A stretch of DNA of 64,000 nucleotides from Urbifossiella sp046350095 (GTDB lineage: Bacteria; Planctomycetota; Planctomycetia; Gemmatales; Gemmataceae), in NCBI GenBank assembly GCA_046350095.1, contig JAXMBA010000007.1, positions 376,514 to 440,513 on the forward strand. The letters are read 5' to 3'. The notes beneath the pieces are model-generated. The model was given only the letters and a program-made list of their open reading frames with translations. It was not told the DNA's origin and made no database searches. Shown here in pieces: positions 24,701-32,817 of the stretch (positions within the stretch are counted from its first letter, which is position 1; each line of letters begins with the position of its first letter). A program made the translations under genes and the position numbers.

Positions 24701-25261
24701 CGGGTCGTGGCGGTCGGTCGGATACCACACCGCGAGGGCCGGCTTGCCGTCCGCCTCGACCCGCTCGGCCATCATGCCGGTGCGACCGACCGCCGCCAGC
24801 ACGCCGCCCCCTGGCCCCTTCTGCCGGGACACGCCGACGTGCATGATCTGGCCCATGATCGAACTCGGCGGGGTCATCAGCGGGCGGATGCCGGGCGGGA
24901 GCGTCCCGCCCACCGCCGTCAGCCGCTCCTGCACGATCTGACGGGCGTACCGCACCTCCGTCTGCCAGCCGAACTCGACGTAGGTGACGACCAACCCCTG
25001 GCTCGACTGGCTGCGGACGGCCTGCACGCCGGGGGCACCGAGGATGGCCGTCTCGATGGGCTGGGCGACCAGCGACTCGACCTCCTCCGGGGACAGGCCG
25101 GGGCACTCGGTCAGTAGCACGACCCGCGGGCGGTCGAGGTCGGGGAACACGTCGATGGGCAGGGTGGTGGCGAGGTAGCTGCCGTACACCATCACCACCA
25201 ACGCCAGCAGCAGCACCAGCCCCCGGTAGCGGAGGGCGAGGCGGATGACGCCGTTGAGCAT
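21779..25261 (-). CDS. cusA: CusA/CzcA-family RND efflux pump
   Basis: 1160 residues, longer than the usual 1040. Twelve membrane segments are visible with the first at 13-33. The proton-relay helix reads MGELVDDAIVDVENIFRRL, with Asp and Glu at the positions of D408/E415 but Ala at the D402 position, as in Cu/Ag pumps rather than CzcA. Compared with typical members there is an extra stretch of about 70 residues after the SIMGQIMHVGV segment, before LRTVADWVIRPRLL. It forms a trimer that drives periplasmic metal ions through the adaptor and TolC-type channel. The adaptor gene precedes it by 12 bases. Confidence 0.92.
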   Translation of the reverse strand: MLNGVIRLALRYRGLVLLLALVVMVYGSYLATTLPIDVFPDLDRPRVVLLTECPGLSPEEVESLVAQPIETAILGAPGVQAVRSQSSQGLVVTYVEFGWQTEVRYARQIVQERLTAVGGTLPPGIRPLMTPPSSIMGQIMHVGVSRQKGPGGGVLAAVGRTGMMAERVEADGKPALAVWYPTDRHDPKAWERVAVENPAWDAGGTGRTATFAYKGRQHTVTFRTAEEQRMDLRTVADWVIRPRLLKEQGVAEVIVLGGDRKQYQVLVNPDKLLEYGVTIQDVDRAINENNLNASGGFTEEGQVERPVRVIARLGPQPAKVLDDLRKVAVKVDGDRPVLLGQVATVAEGPAPKRGDGGIDGADAVVITVVKQPHADTRALTNKVKAAVSEVEAALPADYVANTELFQLKDFIDRGVYYVGEALVIGAVLVVVILFLFLLNFRTTFITLTAIPLSLVVTTLVFRVVGALTGTELSINVMTLGGIAVAMGELVDDAIVDVENIFRRLRENSVLPAPRPAIVVIYEASREVRSAIVFGTAVVVLAFLPLFALSGVEGRLFVPLGLAYIVSILASLVVSLTVTPVLSYYLLPQSKAAHGDRDGFLLRALKWLAGFLIRFSMRHAGLLLLLTWVVVGYCGWRLSTLGSDFLPKFDEGSIQINVTLPAGSSLKASGEAAVLIDAKLKTMQQSPANPDGPIRHFVRRTGRAELDEHAEPVGRSEYILSMNPESGRSREEMLATLLKELREEVPAVDFEAEQPMAHLISHMMSGVTAQIAIKVYGDDLDQLQKLATQIKAAISDVPGVTPPVIDPQETVDELHVVLRPDDLARYGLSREYVAKFIETAMKGEVVSQVLEGQRRFDLVVKLNAAYRTDYHRLGELRIDLPGPARVPASLADGPGTGAVPRQVRLRDVADLPDAAGGPNQINRENVRRRAVIRCNTQGRDLAGVVADIEQRVKTRVPMPEGYFVEYGGQFEAQRSATVLISVLALVSVAGVFVVLYLLYPSVRVSLQILNAVPTAFIGGVIALILTNQTLTVASLVGFVSLGGIAVRNGILLVTHYFHLMKEDKLPFSKETVLRGSLERLAPVLMTALTAGIGLIPLVVGGRKPGLEILYPVSTVILGGLVTSTFCEFLIHPGIFWKFSGKDAERLARLDPASDELAVARG

Positions 25262-25273
25262 GTCGCCCTCCGG

Positions 25274-26722
25274 TTAGTGTTTGCCCATGTGGACGCTGCC
25301 GTCCGCGTGGATGTGGAAGCCCGACGGCACGGTGCCGCTCTGGGACTTGACCATGCGGTTCAGTTGGGCGGCTCCGGTCTGGGCGACGTACACGCCGGGC
25401 GGGACGCTGCCGTCGTTGGCGACCACCGCGGTCGTCTTGTCCTGGTACACCACCTGCACCGGCTTGCGGTCGAACACGTCCCCGTTCTGGCGGAAGACGT
25501 AGGTTTCGGCCCCCTCGCGGGCGACCGCCTCGGCGGGCAGGACGAACACGTTGTCCAGCTTCTCGACCCGCACCAGCAGGCGGACCCGCTGGCCGGGCCG
25601 GAACCGCCAGAGGGTCTGCGTCCTGCCGTCCTTTTCGACCGCCCGCGACTGGTTGTCGAGTGGCAGCAGGAAGCGGAACGTGCGGCTGTCCGGGTCGATG
25701 GTGTTGGCGATATACGTCACCCGAAACGCCTGCCCGTGGGCGGGCCAGTCCTGGGCCGTCTCCTCCCCGAAATCGACCTCGACCGGCCACCCCTCCTTGA
25801 CCACCCGCTCGACCAGCGGCGACTCGTCCCGGAACGCCCGCCCCTCGACGGCCAAGAGCTTGTGGTTGGCGAGCAGGCAGAGGGTCTGCCCGGCCTGCAC
25901 CTGCTGGCCGAGTTCGGCCCTCACCTCCTGCACCTCGAACGCCGGCTGCTCGGCGGGGACTTTAGCGGTGGTGGTCGTGGCCGTCGGGCGGGCGGGGACG
26001 ACGATGGGGATTTCGCTGACGAACTTCCCCTCGGCCACCCCGTCGATCTGGTCGGGCATCAGCCCGCGGTTGAGGAGTTCCTGGCGGTACGCCTTCGTCG
26101 CCACCTCCAGCCGGGTGATCTGGTTGTCCACCTCGATCACGCGGGCCTCGGCCACCGCCCCCGCCGAGGCGGTCAGCCGCTTCTTCTGGGCCTCGGCCAG
26201 CTTGATGTCCTGGGTGGACTTGAACAGGTCGGTCTGGGTCAAGTGCAGGGACTCGCTGAGCAGCTTGAGGGTGAACAGCACATCGCCCGGACGGACGGCG
26301 TCCCCGGCGACCTTGTGGATGCGGCTGACTACCCCCGTGACCGGAGCGACCACCCCGCGGTCGCTGTAGCCGGGCCGGTCGATCACCATGCCGGGCACGG
26401 AGATCGTCTTCCAGTACGCCTCGGCCTTGAGCGGCCTGGCGGTCAGCCGCAGGTTCTTCTGGGCCTGGGCCGAGAGCAACACCTGCTCGGACGGGGGTGC
26501 CGCCTCCGCGTGCCCGTCCGCGTCGGCTGTCGGCTCCGACTTGGTGGCCGGGAACAGGGCGGGCACCCAGCGTTCGCGGGTGACGTAGCCGCCCACCCCC
26601 ACACCGGCGGCGACGGCGAGGGCGGCGACAACTTTGACCAGCCGGACGAGGAGCCGCCGGGGACGACTGGCCGGTGCGGGGCCGGCGGGTCGTTCCAGCA
26701 CGACGACGGCAGGATCGCTCAT
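25274..26722 (-). CDS. cusB: RND periplasmic adaptor subunit, CusB/CzcB-like
   Basis: 482 residues. One N-terminal membrane segment (LLVRLVKVVAALAVAAGVGV) anchors it; then barrel-sandwich strands (VVAPVTGVVSRIHKVAGDAV, the lipoyl-like motif), a helical hairpin (about 150-230), a second lipoyl half (ELGQQVQAGQTLCLLAN), a beta-barrel and a membrane-proximal domain. The C-terminus is His-rich (FHIHADGSVHMGKH), which may bind the metal handed to the pump. It links the pump at 21779 with the outer-membrane channel at 27444. Confidence 0.9.
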   Translation of the reverse strand: MSDPAVVVLERPAGPAPASRPRRLLVRLVKVVAALAVAAGVGVGGYVTRERWVPALFPATKSEPTADADGHAEAAPPSEQVLLSAQAQKNLRLTARPLKAEAYWKTISVPGMVIDRPGYSDRGVVAPVTGVVSRIHKVAGDAVRPGDVLFTLKLLSESLHLTQTDLFKSTQDIKLAEAQKKRLTASAGAVAEARVIEVDNQITRLEVATKAYRQELLNRGLMPDQIDGVAEGKFVSEIPIVVPARPTATTTTAKVPAEQPAFEVQEVRAELGQQVQAGQTLCLLANHKLLAVEGRAFRDESPLVERVVKEGWPVEVDFGEETAQDWPAHGQAFRVTYIANTIDPDSRTFRFLLPLDNQSRAVEKDGRTQTLWRFRPGQRVRLLVRVEKLDNVFVLPAEAVAREGAETYVFRQNGDVFDRKPVQVVYQDKTTAVVANDGSVPPGVYVAQTGAAQLNRMVKSQSGTVPSGFHIHADGSVHMGKH

Positions 26723-26880
26723 GCCTGCTCTCCAATGGCACGCGGGACGAGACGGACGATGTTTGTGACCACGCCCCGGAGCCGGCGGCTGTGGGTTGGT
26801 CGAGGGGTGCGTGTGACCGCGACGTGACGGACGGCGGACGCCGCCCGGTCGGGCCGACTACGGACGAGAAGATGGAGGGG

Positions 26881-27351
26881 TCAAATGACGAGCGAGCAGT
26901 GCGTCAGGTAGAGCGGCGACGACGTGGGCCAGTTAACGACGGTGCGATCCTGCGGGCGGCACCCGCCCGCTTCCGGCACCAGGACAAAGCCGATGAACGC
27001 GACCAGCACCGTCACCGGGGCGGTGTCGGCGGTCGGCTCGACCCACTGGAGCCGGTCGCCGCCGACGGTCGCCGCCGGGCAGCCGGGGGCGTGGTCGTCG
27101 TCGTGCGGGACGGGGGCGGGCGTCGTCTGCTCGCCGGGCGAGGCAACGTCGGAGGCGACTTTCGGGATGTCGTGACGGTGGGAGCAGCGAGTAGTCGAGT
27201 GCGACGTTTCGGCTGTCGTGCCCTCGACGCCCAGGGACGCCCGCTGCGAGGGCGTGCAGCTTGTCACCCCGGCCTTGCACACGCAAAAGCCGGGCGGGAC
27301 GAGCAGCGGCCCGCAGGCCACCAGCATCAGGACTCGGACCAGGATCGCCAA
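26881..27351 (-). CDS. Small exported Cys-rich protein, family member 1
   Basis: 156 residues from a TTG start (GAGG upstream). A signal peptide ending in VPPGFCVC is followed by a Cys/His-bearing centre (TRCSHRHDIPK), a hydrophobic VAFIGFVLVPEAGG stretch and a short C-terminal tail LYLTHCSLVI. The same layout occurs in four other genes of this window (29052, 33915, 58175, 58780). It lies between the channel and adaptor genes and has its own promoter candidate. Function unknown; a periplasmic metal-binding or sensing role is inferred. Confidence 0.65.
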   Translation of the reverse strand: MAILVRVLMLVACGPLLVPPGFCVCKAGVTSCTPSQRASLGVEGTTAETSHSTTRCSHRHDIPKVASDVASPGEQTTPAPVPHDDDHAPGCPAATVGGDRLQWVEPTADTAPVTVLVAFIGFVLVPEAGGCRPQDRTVVNWPTSSPLYLTHCSLVI

Positions 27352-27386
27352 CTCGTGCCTCGGAAGATGCTCACGACGGTCAAGGA

Positions 27387-27415
27387 ACTTTATCGGTTTC
27401 TACCGCCCCGGTCAA
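27387..27415 (-). promoter_or_regulatory. Sigma-70-like promoter inside the efflux operon
   Basis: On the minus strand TTGACC (27415-27410) and TAAAGT (27392-27387) are separated by 17 bases. It lies in the gap between the channel gene and the small Cys-rich gene, so the distal genes (26881 onwards) could be transcribed independently. Confidence 0.5.
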
Positions 27416-27443
27416 CCGCACACCGATCCGCCGCCACCGGCTG

Positions 27444-28925
27444 CTACTCCTTCGGCTGCGGTTGCAGCGGTGGTGGCGGCACCAGCGGCCACTGGTCTTC
27501 GAGCATCAGCCCGGCGATGTCGCTCGCCGCCCGCCACGCCTCACCGAGCGACCGCAGGTACTCCAACCGGGCCTCGGCCACCGCCCGCTGGGCCTGGAGC
27601 ACCCGCAGGTACTCGAACTGCCCGCCCTGGTACGCCTTGAGCGACAGTTCGTAGGTCTGCTCGGCTTTGGGCAGGATCGCCGTCTTGTACTTCGCGGCCC
27701 GCTCCTTCGCGGCGGTGTAGGTGGCGAACGCGGTCGCCAGCCGCCCCACGAGGTCGTTCTGCACCCGGCCCACCTCGAAGATGGCCTCCCCGACCTGGGC
27801 CTTCGCCGCCAGGATGTTCCCCTGGTTGCGGTTCCACACCGGCACCGGGATGCTCGCCGCGATCACCCAATCGTTCGACTTGTTCTGGTTCTGGCGGACG
27901 TACCCGGTGCCCAGCGTGACGTTCGGGATCGGCTCGACGGTCGCCCGCTTGAGGGCGAGGTTGGCCCGCTCGACGCCCACCTGGGCCGACCGCAGGTCGG
28001 GGTGGATGCCGACGACGTAGGCCCGTACCCGGTCGAGGTCGTAGTCCGGCAGCGGCACGTCCAGGTCGCCGGCCACCCGGCTGAATGGCAGGTCGTCCAC
28101 CCCGACGCTCGCGGCCAGCCGGCGGAACGCGGCGGGCAGGGACTTGCTCGTGGCGTCGAGGTCGGCCCGGTAGCGTTCGAGATCGACCTCCAGTTGCACC
28201 ACGTCGAGTTGGCTCCCCTCCTTCGCCTTGAGCAGCCGGTTGGCGTTCTCGACCGACTTCTCGGCCAGCCCGATGAGTTGCGTGAGGATGTCCGCCCGCC
28301 GCTGGAGGGTGAGCACCTCGAAGTAGTTCTGCCGCACGTCGGTGAACGCCCGGTATCGCTCGGACGCCACCCGCAGGGCGGCTTGGTCCACCTCCTTCAA
28401 CGCGGCGGCTTTGCTCAGGCCGAGCTTGTTCCCGGTGACGATCTCCTGCTGGAAGTACGGGGCCGTCCAGATGCCGCCCGGTCCGGTGCGGTCGCCCAAC
28501 TCGTCGCCGGTGACGGAGAGGGTCGGGTTCGGGTACAGCCCGGCCTGGACCGCCCGCCCGCGGGCCGTCTCGACCGCCCACCCGACCTGACCCAGCCGGG
28601 GGTTCCGCTCGACGGTCAGGGAGATCAGGTCGGCCAATGTTAGCTCGGTCGCGGGGGGCGGCTTCACCGCGGTCTTCTCGCCCGCGACCGGCCTGGGCGT
28701 CGTGAGCTTGTCGGCGGGCGGGTCGGTGGCCGAGTACCCCGCCCGCACCAAGCCGGACGGCGGCGGGGCGACCGCCACCGGGTTCGGAGCGGGCCGGACG
28801 CGATTGGGTGCCGGCACCGGGGCGAATGCCGTCGGGCCGTAATCGGGTGACGGCGGGCCGGACACGCAGCCGGCCAGGCCGATCAGCGGGAGCCACGCCC
28901 CGACCAATAACAGTACCTTTCGCAT
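27444..28925 (-). CDS. cusC: TolC-family outer-membrane channel, CusC/CzcC-like
   Basis: 493 residues from the ATG at 28925 (an upstream frame starts at 28955). The signal is of lipoprotein type (LIGLAGCVSG). After a Pro-rich linker come the two TolC repeats: first ELTLADLISLTVERNPRLGQ … GLYPNPTLSVTGDELG, second RAYVVGIHPDLRSAQVGVER … IPNVTLGTGYVRQNQNK. Long helices (QTYELSLKAYQGGQFEYLRV) form the periplasmic tunnel. It provides the exit duct for the pump at 21779. Confidence 0.9.
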   Translation of the reverse strand: MRKVLLLVGAWLPLIGLAGCVSGPPSPDYGPTAFAPVPAPNRVRPAPNPVAVAPPPSGLVRAGYSATDPPADKLTTPRPVAGEKTAVKPPPATELTLADLISLTVERNPRLGQVGWAVETARGRAVQAGLYPNPTLSVTGDELGDRTGPGGIWTAPYFQQEIVTGNKLGLSKAAALKEVDQAALRVASERYRAFTDVRQNYFEVLTLQRRADILTQLIGLAEKSVENANRLLKAKEGSQLDVVQLEVDLERYRADLDATSKSLPAAFRRLAASVGVDDLPFSRVAGDLDVPLPDYDLDRVRAYVVGIHPDLRSAQVGVERANLALKRATVEPIPNVTLGTGYVRQNQNKSNDWVIAASIPVPVWNRNQGNILAAKAQVGEAIFEVGRVQNDLVGRLATAFATYTAAKERAAKYKTAILPKAEQTYELSLKAYQGGQFEYLRVLQAQRAVAEARLEYLRSLGEAWRAASDIAGLMLEDQWPLVPPPPLQPQPKE

Positions 28926-29051
28926 GTTCGTCCCCCTGCCACCGGGATGGTCCACGGCCCGGCGAGCGGTACGCCCGTCGAGGTCGCGGTGATGAGCGGG
29001 CCAACGGCTGACCTGCCGGTTCGGTGCGTGCGAGCAAACGCCGCACGCCGA

Positions 29052-29537
29052 TCAAATCAGCAGGGAGTGCGTCAGCAGGTAGAGGGGGCGGTCGGGATGT
29101 GGCCGTGGCGATAGGTGCCAGGTTACGACGGGGGTGGTGGCCGTGCGATCCGCCGGCTCCACCGCGGCGGGCAGCCCCGTCAGATCGCTACCGACACCAT
29201 CGCCGCCGGCTGCCGGCAGGCCGACCCCCGCGTCGAACGACAGGTACAGCACCCCGTCGTCCGGCTCGTGGTCGGGAACCGTGTCCGACGCAGCGGCTCG
29301 GACGCCGGCAACGGCACGGGCTTCGTCAGTCGTTTCGGGTCGGGCTGTGGTCGCGTGGCGGCACGAACACCCGCCGGCTGGCTTTTCGGCCTGCCCCGGC
29401 AGCAGGGCGTCCAGGTGGACGTGCGGCCTGCGTTCCGGCCCGCCCGCCTCGCACCCGCCGAGGCAGCGGCACGCCCCCGCCCACTGCGAGAGCAGCATCG
29501 CCGGCAGTAGGATGAGGGTGATGACGCGACGGCCCAT
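29052..29537 (-). CDS. Small exported Cys-rich protein, family member 2
   Basis: 161 residues. The signal peptide (VITLILLPAMLLSQWAGACR) leads into clustered Cys/His residues (CRCLGGCE, GGCSCRHATT), then a DGVLYLSFDAGVGLP segment and the ending LYLLTHSLLI, nearly the same ending as in the gene at 26881. It is the most upstream gene of the minus-strand efflux set and divergent from the DMT transporter at 29724. Role unknown; its place at the head of the operon suggests a periplasmic metal sensor or chaperone. Confidence 0.65.
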   Translation of the reverse strand: MGRRVITLILLPAMLLSQWAGACRCLGGCEAGGPERRPHVHLDALLPGQAEKPAGGCSCRHATTARPETTDEARAVAGVRAAASDTVPDHEPDDGVLYLSFDAGVGLPAAGGDGVGSDLTGLPAAVEPADRTATTPVVTWHLSPRPHPDRPLYLLTHSLLI

Positions 29538-29723
29538 AACGTCCTCTTCGGCACGACCGGGGTGTTCGATTTAACCAAACCCGTCCGCCCCGTTTACTTC
29601 GAGGCACAACGTTCGCGGGATGACCCCGCCGACAGCCCGACTCGGTGCAACGCCCAAACCCGCTGAAGGGGCACGTCCGCGTGACCACCGGCGTTGCCGG
29701 GCGAAGCTGCGAGGGACCGGCTT

Positions 29724-30797
29724 GTGAGCAAGGTTGATCGTCCGGTGGTCGGCGGTGGGGTGGTGTACGCCCTCGTCGCCGCCGCGTTGTTCGGAGCCAG
29801 CACCCCGTTCGCCAAGTTGCTGGTCGGGGGCACGGACCCGATCCTGCTCGCCGGCCTGTTGTACACCGGGTCGGGGTGCGGGCTGTTCGCGTGGCGGTGG
29901 GTCGGGACGCGGGGCCGGCGGCACGCCCCGGCGGAAGCACCGCTGCGGCGGGCCGACCTCCCGTGGCTGGCCGGGGCCGTCTTGACGGGCGGGGTGGCCG
30001 GGCCGGTCTTGCTGATGACCGGGTTGACGACCACGCCGGGTTCGACGGCCTCGCTGCTGCTGAACCTGGAGGGCGTCTTGACGGCCCTCCTGGCGTGGTT
30101 CGTGTTCCGGGAGAACTTCGACCGCCGGATCGCCCTGGGGATGGCGGCGATCACCGCCGGGGGTGTGATCCTGTCCTGGGACGGGCGACCGGGCGGCGGG
30201 CTGCCGTGGGGGTCGCTGGCCGTCGCGGGGGCGTGCCTGGCCTGGGCAATCGACAACAACCTGACCCGGAAGGTGTCGGCGGGCGACCCGGTGCAGATCG
30301 CCGCGATCAAGGGGCTGGTCGCCGGCACCGTCAACGTCGGCACCGCCCTGGCCCGCGGGGCCGAGGTGCCGGGCGTCGGGACGGTCGCCGCGTGCGGGGC
30401 GGTCGGGCTGCTGGGGTACGGGGTCAGCCTGACCCTGTTCGTGCTGGCCCTGCGGAACCTCGGCACCGCCCGCACGGGGGCGTACTTCTCGGTCGCCCCG
30501 TTCGTGGGTGCGGCGATCTCGCTCGTGGTGCTGGGCGACAAGCCCGGCCCGACCTTCTTCCTCGCCGCAGCCCTCATGGGCGTCGGGGTGTGGCTGCACC
30601 TGACGGAGCGGCACGACCACGAGCACGACCACGAGGCGATGTCCCACAACCACCGCCACGTCCACGACGAGCACCACCAGCACCCCCACGGCCCCGACGA
30701 CCCGCCCGGCGAACCCCACACGCACCCGCACGACCACCCGGCCATGCGGCACTCGCACCCGCACGTCCCGGACATCCACCACCGCCACGACCACTGA
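29724..30797 (+). CDS. DMT/EamA-family transporter with His-rich tail
   Basis: 357 residues from a GTG with GAGGG upstream. Ten membrane segments in two EamA repeats (VYALVAAALFGASTPFAKLL; AVAGACLAWAIDNNLTRKVS). After the last helix comes a tail of about 60 residues in which a quarter to a third are His (HDHEHDHEAMSHNHRHVHDE and more), ending HHRHDH. A His tail is unusual for this family and suggests control by or transport of a divalent metal such as Ni or Co. It is divergent from the efflux operon. Confidence 0.85.
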   Translation: MSKVDRPVVGGGVVYALVAAALFGASTPFAKLLVGGTDPILLAGLLYTGSGCGLFAWRWVGTRGRRHAPAEAPLRRADLPWLAGAVLTGGVAGPVLLMTGLTTTPGSTASLLLNLEGVLTALLAWFVFRENFDRRIALGMAAITAGGVILSWDGRPGGGLPWGSLAVAGACLAWAIDNNLTRKVSAGDPVQIAAIKGLVAGTVNVGTALARGAEVPGVGTVAACGAVGLLGYGVSLTLFVLALRNLGTARTGAYFSVAPFVGAAISLVVLGDKPGPTFFLAAALMGVGVWLHLTERHDHEHDHEAMSHNHRHVHDEHHQHPHGPDDPPGEPHTHPHDHPAMRHSHPHVPDIHHRHDH

Positions 30798-30857
30798 CCC
30801 GCCGCCATCGGAGCGTGGGGCCGGACACCGGTGGTCGGGCTGCGGACGTGCGGCCCG

Positions 30858-31373
30858 TCAGGGCAGTTCGACGCCGAAGACGACGTTGAACCGGCTCGTG
30901 AAGTTCGCCTGCCCCACCGTCGCCGCCAGGAGGACAACGTGGTCCGGCGGGAGAGCGGCCACCAACCGCACCAACACGTCCTCGTCCACCCGCCCGCGAC
31001 CTGTCCACTGCTCGGTGAACCGCAGCACGTCCTTCTCCAGCGGGGTGTACGCCTCGCTCGCCTCGAACCCGTCGAGGTCACTGACCTGGCGGTCCGTCAG
31101 CCCGGCCCTCCGACCGAGGGCCAAGTGGTAGTGCAGTCAGTAGTGGCAGTCGGTGAGCCGGGTCGTCTTGAGGTACGCGAGTTCCCGCAGCTTCGGGTCG
31201 AGGCCGCTGCGGATGGCCTGGCCCATCGCCATCACGGCGTCCAAGACGGCGGGGGCGTGGGCCAGCGTCCGGTACATATTCGGGACCGCCCCGACGCGGG
31301 AGCGGAGGAGGTCGAAGGCCGTGCGGGCGGCTTCGCCCGCCCCGGCATCATGGATGGGGGGGATCGTCGGCAA
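30858..31373 (-). CDS. AhpD-like protein with in-frame TGA, probable selenoprotein
   Basis: Two half-length open frames (31373-31137 and 31124-30858) are in the same phase and separated only by a TGA at 31139-31137. Read through, they give 171 residues of the AhpD/carboxymuconolactone decarboxylase fold. The catalytic motif E-X11-C-X2-C-X3-H is then complete, with the second Cys replaced: E LAYLKTTRLTD C HY(U)LHY H. A hairpin with a GGUC loop follows the TGA at selenocysteine distance. The enzyme would be a thiol/selenol peroxidase or disulfide reductase. A TTG start with GGAGGT precedes it. The alternative is a nonsense-mutated gene. Confidence 0.78.
31104..31122 (-). promoter_or_regulatory. 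SECIS-like hairpin of the AhpD-like gene
   Basis: Fourteen bases after the in-frame TGA, GGCCCTC (31122-31116) pairs with GAGGGCC (31110-31104) around GGTCG. A bacterial selenocysteine insertion element needs a small stem with G in the first loop positions at about this distance; the Escherichia coli fdhF element also has GGUC in its loop. The fit is by inspection, not folding. Confidence 0.65.
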
Positions 31374-31439
31374 TGCTTGTTACCTCCGGTCAAGATGCCG
31401 CGGCGAATTCGTTCCCTGCGAGCCGAAGCCGACCGCTCG

Positions 31440-32207
31440 TCACGTCGGCCCGCCGTCCCCGCGGACGGGTTCGCCGCCCGGCTTACGAGCCGTGACCAAC
31501 CCGCCCTGCGTGGTGGACGACGTGACGTAGCCCGTCCAACCGTGGAACGTGGCGTCGGTGAACCCGGCGTCGGTGAGCATCCGAAGGAGCGACCGCCCCT
31601 TGACCGCACCGCCAATTCAGTCCGACCACGCCCCCTTCTTCTCCACCACTACGTCCGTCACCGTCTCACCCAGCAGGATGTCGGCCATCTGAACCCGGCC
31701 ACCCGGACGGAGAACCCGGAAGACCTCGGCCAGCACCTTCGGCTTGTCGAAGCAGAGGTTGAACACGCCGTTCGAGATCACCACGTCCGCCGACCCGTCG
31801 CCCACCGGAAGGCGGTCGGCCTCGCCCTCGTGGAACTCTGTGTTCGTCACTCCTGCGGCCACGGCGTTGTCGGTCGCCTTCCTCACCATCTCCTGCGTCA
31901 TGTCCACGCCGATCACCCGACCGGATGCCCCGACCTTCCGTGCCGCAAGGATGCTGTCCATCCCGGCCCCGCAGCCGATGTCCACCACCGTGTCGCCGGG
32001 GCGAACGGGGTGCAGGCCGAGCGGGTTCCCCACCCCGGCGAACGACTCGGTGACGACGACGGGAAGGGCGTCGATCTCGGCGGCGTCGTAGCCGAGCTTC
32101 TTCGCACTGGCCGGGCCGTGCGGGTGCCGCTGTGGGGCGGTCGGGTCGGTGGCGACCGTGACGAACCGCTGCCTGATCTTGTCCTTGATCTCGCTCACGC
32201 TCTCCAC
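31440..32207 (-). CDS. ArsM-like SAM methyltransferase with in-frame TGA, probable selenoprotein
   Basis: 255 residues if the TGA at 31619-31617 is read through. The Rossmann core has VVDIGCGAGMDSILAARKVG, VIGVDMTQEMVRKA and ADVVISNGVFNLCFDKPKVL, close in order to arsenite methyltransferases. After GAWSD the TGA stands where relatives have Cys, and the same frame continues IGGAVKGRSLLRMLTDAGFT … HGWTGYVTS … TARKP, the normal C-terminal part of the family, to a stop at 31440. Two other Cys positions expected for arsenite binding are Val and Gly. Ten bases separate it from the cupin gene. Substrate is uncertain: As, Se or another metalloid. Confidence 0.78.
31584..31601 (-). promoter_or_regulatory. 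SECIS-like hairpin of the methyltransferase gene
   Basis: Fifteen bases after the TGA, AAGGGGC (31601-31595) pairs with GCTCCTT (31590-31584), one G-U pair, around the loop GGTC. Stem length, loop and distance nearly equal those of the AhpD-like gene downstream, which is unlikely by chance and supports selenocysteine insertion in both. Confidence 0.65.
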
Positions 32208-32217
32208 GGCGGCGTCC

Positions 32218-32724
32218 TCACTTCTTGTCCGAGGTCTTGGGGGCGGGTTCGAGCCACACGTTGTTCGCCGGGTTGATCGGCGGCGTGTCCACCGTCACGA
32301 AGTACGCCTTGCCCTCGCCCACCTTCTCGAACTTGTGCCGGACGCCCTTCGGGATGAGCATGTAGTCCCCTGGCCCCATCTCCATCGTCTCCTTGCCCAC
32401 CGTGCATTTCAGCTTGCCTTCGAGGACGTACATGCGGTGAACGCCGTCCGGGTGGAAGTGCAGCGGGATCGTCCCGTTGACCTCCACCAGTAGCGACCAC
32501 ACGTCCTTGCCCTTCTCGACCGCCCAATAGCGGGCCACGCCGAGGTCGGCCACCGGGTCTTTCTTCATGACCTCCGACCGGCTGACCATCAGGCCGGGTT
32601 CTCCGACTTCCTTCTCGTGCTTCGGCGGCTGGTCGGACGCCTTCTCGTGCTTCGGCGGGTCGGCCAGCACCGACACGAACGGCACCAGGGCGACGGCCCC
32701 GACAACGAACAACCACGGCCTCAT
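32218..32724 (-). CDS. Exported cupin-domain protein
   Basis: 168 residues with a signal peptide (MRPWLFVVGAVALVPFVSVL). A Lys/His/Glu linker is followed by a single cupin: first motif HFHPDGVHRMYVLEGKLKC and second motif GPGDYMLIPKGVRHKFEKVG give the His/Glu metal ligands. It may bind a divalent metal or act as a small-molecule oxygenase in the periplasm. First gene of the cupin, methyltransferase and AhpD-like set, preceded by a LysR-type box at 32818. Confidence 0.8.
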   Translation of the reverse strand: MRPWLFVVGAVALVPFVSVLADPPKHEKASDQPPKHEKEVGEPGLMVSRSEVMKKDPVADLGVARYWAVEKGKDVWSLLVEVNGTIPLHFHPDGVHRMYVLEGKLKCTVGKETMEMGPGDYMLIPKGVRHKFEKVGEGKAYFVTVDTPPINPANNVWLEPAPKTSDKK

Positions 32725-32817
32725 GACGTGACCCTCCGGCGACGGCGAACCACCCGCACGATAGGCGTGCGGCCCGGAGGGCGTGAGAGACGGAAGGTGA
32801 TACCCCGGAGTGGGGCG

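Noticed and set aside
30858..31373. Reading the AhpD-like region as two separate truncated genes or a plain pseudogene
   Set aside because: Both halves are in the same phase, the motif is perfect apart from the TGA, no other damage is seen, and the neighbouring gene shows the same TGA plus hairpin arrangement.
30831..32276. Long plus-strand frame opposite the selenoprotein operon
   Set aside because: No domain or ribosome site; composition is that of an antisense shadow.
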